Position numbers and translations under genes: made by a program | The notes under the pieces: generated by a model | What the model saw: the letters and a program-made list of their open reading frames with translations, nothing else | Database searches by the model: none | What the model was told of the DNA's origin: nothing | Origin: Clostridiales bacterium UBA5888 | GTDB taxonomy: Bacteria > Bacillota > Clostridia > Oscillospirales > Oscillospiraceae | DNA: 27,884 bases | Reading direction: 5' to 3' | Assembly (NCBI GenBank): GCA_002431965.1 | Contig: DJEW01000035.1 | Coordinates: 1 to 27,884 of the forward strand | Shown here: positions 22,806 through 27,884 of the stretch, in pieces | How positions within the stretch are numbered: the first letter of the stretch is position 1 | Layout of the letters: every line of letters begins with the position of its first letter

Positions 22806-23675
22806 ATGGACTATGTGAAAAAAGCGCTTGCGCTGCTGCCGGACAGGCTGTGCACACGTATGGACGCGTTATGCTGTGCTCAGCCGGAGGAACTGCGCCT
22901 GCGGCGCGGACGAAGGGTGACGGCGCTCGTTAACGGCACGGAGAAGGCTTTTTCCGAGCGCGTTGTGACTGAACACGATATTGCGGCTCTTCTTGAACGT
23001 GTGACGGGAGCATCCATGCACACTGTTATGTGCGAGCTTTGCGATGGGTACATAAACAGCGGCGGGCTGAGGGTCGGCGTTTGCGGCACGGCGGTCATAA
23101 AGGACGGCGAGGTCAGCGGCTTTCGTGACTTTTCTTCGGTGAATATACGAATCCCAGCGCTCTTTACCGGCGATATGGACGCAGCTTGGAAGGAGCTTTG
23201 CCGGGCTAACGGCACAAGCGTATTGCTCATTTCACCGCCGGGAGGAGGGAAAACAACTGCTTTGCGCGAGCTTATCCGGCGTACTGCAAACACGACGGCT
23301 CGCGTAGCCGTTGTGGACGAGCGCGGAGAGCTTGCCGCGACCGGGGAAAACGGGAACGGCTTTGATCTGGGCGAGCACAGCGACATAATGACCGGCATCA
23401 AAAAAAGCAAGGCGTCGCTGATGCTGCTCAGGGCGATGAACCCGGACGTTATCGCCGTGGATGAAATAACAGAGCGCGCAGACATTGATGCAATGCGCGA
23501 GATAACAGGGTGCGGCGTGGCGCTGTACGCGACGGCGCATGCGTCGTCGGTCATGGAGCTGTCCCGCCGTGAGCTTTATCGGGAGCTATTGGACGAGCAT
23601 ATATTTCAATACGCCATTGAGATAAGCGGTACGGGGCGTTCGAGGCGCTATGCGCTCAGGAGGGTTGAGAAATGA
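22806..23675 (+). CDS. spoIIIAA: Stage III sporulation protein AA (secretion ATPase)
   Basis: 289-residue AAA+/type II-IV secretion-like ATPase made in the mother cell to power the SpoIIIA-SpoIIQ channel into the forespore. Walker A is PPGGGKTT at 144-151 and Walker B is DVIAVDE at 214-220, with an ERGE element between them. The ATG at 22806 follows GAGAGGA; a GTG at 22782 is an in-frame alternative that would add eight residues. It is first of eight contiguous spoIIIA genes, with an ATGA overlap to spoIIIAB. Confidence 0.96.
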   Translation: MDYVKKALALLPDRLCTRMDALCCAQPEELRLRRGRRVTALVNGTEKAFSERVVTEHDIAALLERVTGASMHTVMCELCDGYINSGGLRVGVCGTAVIKDGEVSGFRDFSSVNIRIPALFTGDMDAAWKELCRANGTSVLLISPPGGGKTTALRELIRRTANTTARVAVVDERGELAATGENGNGFDLGEHSDIMTGIKKSKASLMLLRAMNPDVIAVDEITERADIDAMREITGCGVALYATAHASSVMELSRRELYRELLDEHIFQYAIEISGTGRSRRYALRRVEK

Positions 23676-24181
23676 GGATGCTTGGGGCGTTGATGGCGTT
23701 CACAGCATGCGGCATGATGGGATTTCTGCGCGTCGCGTCGGAGCGGCGGCGGATTGACACGCTCGCGGCGCTTTCGGATGCTCTTTGCGTGATGCGTGGG
23801 GAGCTCGCCGCACGCATGACTGCAATTCCGGCGCTTATGAATTATATGTCGCGGCATAGCCGGGACGATGCGCAGAGCTTTTTTTCCGCTGTATCGTACA
23901 GGCTGCCGCAGTTGGGCAGGCGTGAGTTTTCGGAGCTGTGGTGTGAAAGCGTGATGGAGACCCTGCCCGCGCTGGAAACGGATGAGCTGCGCGAGCTTGC
24001 CTCCGTGGGGCTGGTGCTGGGACGGTGCGAGCTCGACATGCAGCTTGCAGCGCTTGAAAGAAGCGCTGCCGTCCTGCGCGCAGCGCAGGAGCGTGCGCAG
24101 GCAGAGTATCCTCAGCAAAGGCGGTTGTCGCTCGGCGTGTCTGCCGCAGCGGGACTGTTGCTCGTGACAGTGTTGATATGA
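23672..24181 (+). CDS. spoIIIAB: Stage III sporulation protein AB
   Basis: 169-residue SpoIIIAB, related to the GspF-type membrane platform of secretion systems. It shows an N-terminal membrane helix, a helical region with LSDALCVMRGELAARMT, the RREFSELW segment and a C-terminal membrane helix. It overlaps spoIIIAA by four bases. Length and order agree with other clostridia. Confidence 0.94.
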   Translation: MRMLGALMAFTACGMMGFLRVASERRRIDTLAALSDALCVMRGELAARMTAIPALMNYMSRHSRDDAQSFFSAVSYRLPQLGRREFSELWCESVMETLPALETDELRELASVGLVLGRCELDMQLAALERSAAVLRAAQERAQAEYPQQRRLSLGVSAAAGLLLVTVLI

Positions 24182-24197
24182 CACGGGAGAATTTACG

Positions 24198-24392
24198 ATG
24201 GATATTGACCTCATTTTCAAGATAGCTGCTGTCGGCATACTTGTTGCCGTGCTGAATATTCTCCTGCAGCGCTCGGGGCGCGACGAGCAGGCGCTGATGA
24301 CGACGATAACGGCGTTAGTGGTGGTGCTGATGGTGGTGGTGCGCAAGATAAGCGAGCTGTTTGACCTTATCAAGATGCTTTTTTCGCTGTGA
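24198..24392 (+). CDS. spoIIIAC: Stage III sporulation protein AC
   Basis: 64-residue, two-helix membrane protein with the family pattern DLIFKIAAVGILVAVLN, a charged loop (RSGRDEQA) and a second hydrophobic helix. It is thought to form part of the membrane portion of the channel. Its TGA overlaps the start of spoIIIAD. Confidence 0.95.
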   Translation: MDIDLIFKIAAVGILVAVLNILLQRSGRDEQALMTTITALVVVLMVVVRKISELFDLIKMLFSL

Positions 24393-24778
24393 TGGAGCTT
24401 ATATTCAAGGCGGCGGCTGTTGCGCTGGTGTCTGCGGCGGCGGGATTGCTTATAAAGCGGACAAACCCGGAAATGACGCTTGCGATCGGGGCGTGCGCCG
24501 TTGGAATGACGGCGCTTGCGGCGCTGAACTTTGCCGGAGAGCTGAAAAGCCTCATAAAGACCGTCAAAACGATTGCAGGAACGTCAGACGTGCTCATTGC
24601 GCCGGTGCTCAAGTGCGTGGCGATCGCGGCGGTGACAAAGCTTACATCCGAACTGTGCCGTGATTCGACGCAGGGGGCGAGCGCGGCGGCGGTGGAGCTT
24701 GCAGGAACGGTGTGCGCGATGAGCGTAGCGATGCCGCTTATTGTGAGCGTGCTGAGAATGATAGGGGGCATGGTTTGA
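24392..24778 (+). CDS. spoIIIAD: Stage III sporulation protein AD
   Basis: 128-residue membrane protein, a longer paralogue of SpoIIIAC. It has 'IFKAAAVALVSAAAGLLIKR' at the N-terminus and about four hydrophobic segments. The ATG at 24392 shares a base with the spoIIIAC stop; GTG 24389 is the alternative. The next gene begins within its stop codon. Confidence 0.94.
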   Translation: MELIFKAAAVALVSAAAGLLIKRTNPEMTLAIGACAVGMTALAALNFAGELKSLIKTVKTIAGTSDVLIAPVLKCVAIAAVTKLTSELCRDSTQGASAAAVELAGTVCAMSVAMPLIVSVLRMIGGMV

Positions 24779-25884
24779 AAAATGCACTAGTGACGGCAAT
24801 TCTGATACTGTGCTTTGCGCCGCTTTTCATTTGCCATGCCAGCGCGGAAGAGCTTGCCGTGACCGCCGCGGACATGACGGGTGTGCGCGAGGCAGAGAGC
24901 TTAGTGCCGGATGATGCGCGCGATATAAGCGGCACGATCGCGCCGGACGGAACGTATGATGCCCCGGGCGCGCTGGAACGGCTGTGGCGGCGCGTGGCAA
25001 ATGACGCAGTGAAGGAGCTGCGCACGAACGTGCAGAATGCAGCGGCGATCGTCGCCGTTGCAATGTGCTCCGCTCTCGCCGGGTCACTGACAAAAGATGC
25101 GGCGATACGCGATTACATCAGCATAGCATCCGTGTGCGCGGCAGCGTCGCTGCTTGTCGGCGGAGTGGACAGTCTTGTCAGCCAGACTTCCGCAGCACTC
25201 GCGCGTATGTCGGACTATTCCCGTGCCGCGCTGCCCGCTGTTTTTACCGCCGCTGCCGCCTGCGGGGCGGTCGTCTCCGCATCCGCGCGCTATGCTGCGG
25301 TGTGCGTTGCGATTGATATACTCATGAGCGCGGCGCAGCGCGTGGTCATACCGCTGACATACGCTTTCCTTGCACTGTCGCTGAGTGAGGGAATATTCGA
25401 TAACGCGCTTGTAAAGACTTGTCAGCGCTTTTCAAAATGGGCTGCAACAACGTTTATGACCGTGTTCACCATTCTTTTCAGCGGGTATATCGGATTGACG
25501 GGCATCGTGACGAGCAGCGTGGACGCGGTCGCGGCGCGGACGGCGCGCACGGTGATCTCCACGGCGCTGCCGGTCGTAGGAGGAATAATCTCAGACGCTG
25601 CGTCAACTGTGCTGTCCGCAGCGCAGATGATCAGGAATTCCTCCGGTGCGTTCAGCCTTGTTGCAGTGGCGGCGATGTGCGCCAGTCCTTTTGTGACTCT
25701 CTCCATAAAGATACTCCTTTTCCGCGCGGCAGCAGCCGCGTGCGACATGGTGCCGAACACGCGGCTGTCAGCGTTTGTGGGCGATGTGGGAACGGCGCTC
25801 AGTATGCTCCTTGGACTGGTGGGCTGCTGCGCGATAATGCTCTTTATATCCTTTACTGCGGCAATAAAGGTGGTGACGGTATGA
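24775..25884 (+). CDS. spoIIIAE: Stage III sporulation protein AE
   Basis: 369-residue polytopic membrane protein, the presumed permease-like core of the SpoIIIA apparatus. The TTG at 24775 is taken as the start: it overlaps the spoIIIAD stop, has GGGGG seven bases upstream and begins a good signal peptide ending near CHASAEE. A GTG at 24790 is possible. Six to eight hydrophobic segments follow from about residue 80, with the typical LSEGIFDNALVKTCQRFSKW segment. It ends in an overlap with spoIIIAF. Confidence 0.92.
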   Translation: MKNALVTAILILCFAPLFICHASAEELAVTAADMTGVREAESLVPDDARDISGTIAPDGTYDAPGALERLWRRVANDAVKELRTNVQNAAAIVAVAMCSALAGSLTKDAAIRDYISIASVCAAASLLVGGVDSLVSQTSAALARMSDYSRAALPAVFTAAAACGAVVSASARYAAVCVAIDILMSAAQRVVIPLTYAFLALSLSEGIFDNALVKTCQRFSKWAATTFMTVFTILFSGYIGLTGIVTSSVDAVAARTARTVISTALPVVGGIISDAASTVLSAAQMIRNSSGAFSLVAVAAMCASPFVTLSIKILLFRAAAAACDMVPNTRLSAFVGDVGTALSMLLGLVGCCAIMLFISFTAAIKVVTV

Positions 25885-26363
25885 TGTCCGGCGCAATACG
25901 AGAGATATGCGCGTTATCCATACTGTGCGGTGCGGCAATGAGTATAATGCCGGAGGGCGGCGTGAAGCGTGTGACAGGAATACTCACCGCTGCCGTGCTC
26001 CTTACGGCAATACTTGCGCCGCTCAAAAGCATGGATCTTGAAAGCTATGCCCTGATCGCCGCGCATTACAGGGAGCGTGAGGCGGAGCTGACAGCGCAGG
26101 GAGAAGAGATAAATGAAAGACTCAACCGCGCGGTAATAGAGCGCGAATGTGAAACATATATTATGGACAAAGCCAATGAATTGGATATTGACATAAGGGA
26201 GGCGGATGTGGAGGTGCAATGGAGCATGGACGGGGTATGGCTGCCATATTCCGCGTGCATCACGGGACAGTCTGCACCGGCGCAGGAAACGGCGCTGGAG
26301 GACGCTGTGACGGCAGGGCTGGGTATACCGGGGGAGCGAGTGACATGGAAAAATAATGAATGA
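25881..26363 (+). CDS. spoIIIAF: Stage III sporulation protein AF
   Basis: 160-residue protein with two N-terminal membrane helices (about 7-23 and 30-48) and a soluble C-terminal domain with a helix rich in Glu/Arg and a beta region of the ring-building type. The ATG at 25881 forms an ATGA overlap with spoIIIAE; ATG 25884 is equally possible. The frame is open much further upstream, but that part is only overlap with spoIIIAE. Confidence 0.92.
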   Translation: MMSGAIREICALSILCGAAMSIMPEGGVKRVTGILTAAVLLTAILAPLKSMDLESYALIAAHYREREAELTAQGEEINERLNRAVIERECETYIMDKANELDIDIREADVEVQWSMDGVWLPYSACITGQSAPAQETALEDAVTAGLGIPGERVTWKNNE

Positions 26364-26679
26364 ATTCAAAGGGAAAGCGGCGAAGCTTGAAAAATTCAAA
26401 TACCCGCTCATTGTCCTTGTTCTTGGCATCGCGCTGATGCTGATACCGGGGAAGAGCGCAATCATTGACGAGGCATCAGACACAGATGAACCGCTGAAAA
26501 CCGTGCTCTCATGCACAAACGGCGTCGGGAGGGCGGAGGTTATCGCATCGGATTGCGGTGTTGTCGTGGTGTGCGACGGCGCGGAAGACGCAAAGGTCAG
26601 GCTGGATATTATCCGCGCTGTCAGCTCATATACTGGATTTGCCTCAGATAAGATCACAATACTTAAAATGAACGATTGA
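26356..26679 (+). CDS. spoIIIAG: Stage III sporulation protein AG, short form
   Basis: 107-residue SpoIIIAG, roughly half the length of the Bacillus protein. It has one membrane helix (about 17-32) and a ring-building fold read as LKTVLSCTNGVGRAEV, then VVVVCDGAEDAKVRLDIIRAVSSYTG and KITILKMND. In Bacillus this fold is interrupted by a long beta insertion that shapes the large ring in the intermembrane space; here the two halves are almost directly joined. It overlaps spoIIIAF by eight bases. The frame is intact and the position in the operon is canonical, so this is a compact version rather than a broken gene. Confidence 0.88.
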   Translation: MNEFKGKAAKLEKFKYPLIVLVLGIALMLIPGKSAIIDEASDTDEPLKTVLSCTNGVGRAEVIASDCGVVVVCDGAEDAKVRLDIIRAVSSYTGFASDKITILKMND

Positions 26680-26704
26680 AATGTAAAGGAGGAGCATTCA
26701 GTTT

Positions 26705-27244
26705 ATGAAAAACAAGAAAAGAAACATCACTATGCTGGCCGTTCTTATTTTTGTGGGCGCGGCGGTCGCACTGAACTGGTCGTACAACAGCAGATGGGGC
26801 AGCCCGGACGCGGAGATGGTATCGGCGGAGGATGAGGCAATGCTCAATGCGAATGCAGAAGCAGCAGAGAGCAAGACAACATCCGGCTCGGAGTATTTTG
26901 CGGAGGCGAGACTGACACGGCAGGTGTCGCGCGACGAAGCGCTTGAACTTTTGCAGACCGCCGCCACGGCGGAAACAGCCTCTCAGGAAACTATAGACAG
27001 CGCAATGAATGCCATTTCCGTCATGGCGGCAAACTCCATGCAGGAGTCGCAGATAGAAAATCTTCTGATCGCCAAGGAGTTTTCCGACTGCGTGGTGTAC
27101 ATAGGCAACGATGCCGTCACGGTCGCCGTGCCGGCACCGGAGGAAGGCTTGAGCGAGGATGCCGTGGCGCGGATAACGGAAATTATCTGCTCCGAAACGC
27201 CATATCAGGCGGCGCAGCTGAGCATAATCGAAGTGAAAACCTGA
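26705..27244 (+). CDS. spoIIIAH: Stage III sporulation protein AH
   Basis: 179-residue SpoIIIAH, which pairs with forespore SpoIIQ across the intermembrane space. It has a basic N-terminus, one membrane helix (about 8-24), an acidic linker and a C-terminal ring-building domain with EYFAEARLTRQVSRDEALELL and SQIENLLIAKEFSDCVVYI. AAAGGAGG lies upstream of ATG 26705. It is the last gene of the operon. The tnpV remnant begins seven bases after its stop. Confidence 0.95.
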   Translation: MKNKKRNITMLAVLIFVGAAVALNWSYNSRWGSPDAEMVSAEDEAMLNANAEAAESKTTSGSEYFAEARLTRQVSRDEALELLQTAATAETASQETIDSAMNAISVMAANSMQESQIENLLIAKEFSDCVVYIGNDAVTVAVPAPEEGLSEDAVARITEIICSETPYQAAQLSIIEVKT

Positions 27245-27251
27245 TATTTGA

Positions 27252-27488
27252 ATCATATCCGGCATACTGTTCAATGAGCTGGTTCTATCCGACAAACTCT
27301 TTGAGCATTGTGCCGAGATTGACGAAGCGGCACGAAACCGCATAGAGCTGATTGTGCGGTCACTGGCAGAGCAAAACGGCGTGACCGAACAGCTGAAAGC
27401 CGAAAACCAGATGGAATGGGTGCGGCAGATGAACGCTTGCAACGCACAGGCAGAGGAGATTGTGAAAGCGGAATTGATTTATGATTGA
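27252..27488 (+). pseudogene. Truncated tnpV-like transposon protein remnant
   Basis: The plus-strand frame ending at 27488 reads, from about 27267, LFNELVLSDKLF, then EIDEAARNRIELIVRSLAEQ, VTEQLKAENQMEWVRQM and AQAEEIVKAELIYD. This is the C-terminal two thirds of TnpV, a small protein carried by conjugative and other transposons of Firmicutes. There is no start codon with a ribosome-binding site, and a stop at 27249-27251 closes the frame upstream, so the N-terminus is lost. No transposase or repeat borders it. Identification is from memory of the family. Confidence 0.75.
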
Positions 27489-27491
27489 GCG

Positions 27492-27527
27492 AGAAAGTCC
27501 GGACAGAAAGTTGTCCGGATTTTTCTC
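27492..27527 (+). terminator. Terminator after the tnpV remnant
   Basis: Stem with eight perfect GC-rich pairs (27498-27505 with 27512-27519), a six-base loop, then five T residues. Outer A and T bases can extend it. It may now serve as the terminator of the spoIIIA operon. Confidence 0.8.
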
Positions 27528-27621
27528 ATACTTTACAAAAGCCCGGTAGATTTGTTCACAAGATTTGTGGTATAAATTTTTAGATTAAGAAAATGGAGAT
27601 TGAAATTGCAGGAGGCTAATT

Positions 27622-27837
27622 ATGAAAAACAAAGGTTGGAGAATTGTTCAAATCATACAACTTATTATTTTCTTATGCTTTAGTGTGTTCTTATTTGCAA
27701 GAACAGTAGACGGGCATGGAACTGTACAGACATTAGAAGTAAAGCTGATTAGTTTTGCTATATGGGCGGTGTTTTATCTTGGCGTCTTAGCTATAGAGTG
27801 GTTGATCTACTTTATTGTTCGACGCTCAAAAAAATAA
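27622..27837 (+). CDS. Small two-helix membrane protein, possibly DUF3923-like
   Basis: 71-residue protein with two hydrophobic segments (about 9-26 and 43-66), a short loop with RTVDGHGTVQTLEVK and a basic end. AGGAGG lies seven bases before ATG 27622. The loop pattern recalls DUF3923, small membrane proteins of Firmicutes with no known function; this is from memory and uncertain. The gene and its flanks are clearly more AT-rich than the rest of the window, which, together with the tnpV remnant just upstream, suggests acquisition by transfer. Confidence 0.7.
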   Translation: MKNKGWRIVQIIQLIIFLCFSVFLFARTVDGHGTVQTLEVKLISFAIWAVFYLGVLAIEWLIYFIVRRSKK

Positions 27838-27884
27838 AGCTATATACGGATTTGTTGCACCGATAAAATCCCTTTAGGAACTAA

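Noticed and set aside
24712..24774. Longer N-terminus of spoIIIAE
   Set aside because: The upstream ATG would overlap spoIIIAD by 67 bases and place charged residues before the signal peptide; TTG 24775 with its ribosome-binding site is better.
25419..25880. Long N-terminal extension of spoIIIAF
   Set aside because: This part is out-of-frame overlap with spoIIIAE; the SpoIIIAF family begins at the ATG at 25881 or 25884.
1..27884. tRNA, rRNA or CRISPR arrays
   Set aside because: No cloverleaf-like intergenic sequence, rRNA signature or regularly spaced direct repeats were seen on reading the intergenic regions.

Overview
The window reads as chromosomal core DNA of an endospore-forming, moderately high-GC clostridium, most likely Oscillospiraceae/Ruminococcaceae-like. 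The evidence is a complete spoIIIAA-AH operon, an alpha/beta small acid-soluble spore protein, ytfJ and a DacF-type carboxypeptidase, an ispH-rpsA gene fusion of the kind found in Clostridia, and dense gene packing with many ATGA or single-base overlaps and Shine-Dalgarno starts. No rRNA, tRNA, CRISPR array or intact mobile element was seen. The only mobile-element trace is a truncated tnpV-like fragment near the right end, next to AT-rich DNA.

Layout. (1) Positions 1-9290, plus strand: a long co-directional run of M50 site-2 protease, scpA, scpB, DUF2953 protein, ytfJ, D-Ala-D-Ala carboxypeptidase, RluB-type pseudouridine synthase, HI0933/BaiN-like flavoprotein, cmk and the ispH-rpsA fusion, closed by a 15-bp-stem terminator. 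(2) Positions 9300-13440, minus strand: an alpha/beta hydrolase with its own promoter, then a two-gene unit made of a 902-residue Fe-S/flavin oxidoreductase and hypA. (3) Positions 13578-17190, plus strand: a DUF3298-type lipoprotein, then rplU (with a leader)-rpmA-terminator-obgE. (4) Position 17206: a minus-strand SASP gene. (5) Positions 17747-22066, plus strand: a four-gene operon of GT28 glycosyltransferase, VanZ-like protein, P1B-ATPase-like protein and HAD-IB phosphatase. (6) Positions 22093-22740, minus strand: a membrane protein of unknown function. (7) Positions 22741-27244, plus strand: spoIIIAA-AB-AC-AD-AE-AF-AG-AH. (8) Positions 27252-27884: tnpV remnant, terminator and a small AT-rich membrane-protein gene.

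The most unusual object is the 654-residue P-type ATPase homologue at 19464-21428. Its reading frame is intact and the fold signatures align end to end. However, the phosphorylated Asp is Asn (NKTGT), the actuator TGE is TDA, the transmembrane CPC is NTA, TGD is TDD and GDGIND is CDRASD. It looks like a full-length pseudo-pump kept in an operon with a glycolipid-synthase-like glycosyltransferase, a VanZ protein and an apparently intact HAD phosphatase. I know of no description of such a system, but could not search.

Other notable points are: a strong internal ribosome-binding site and ATG exactly at the ispH/S1 junction; an L27 gene without the cleavable N-terminal extension usual in Firmicutes, together with absence of the prp protease gene; a SpoIIIAG that seems to lack the inserted beta region of its ring-building domain; a 15-bp inverted repeat able to mask the SASP ribosome-binding site; and a very large fused oxidoreductase coupled to an orphan hypA.
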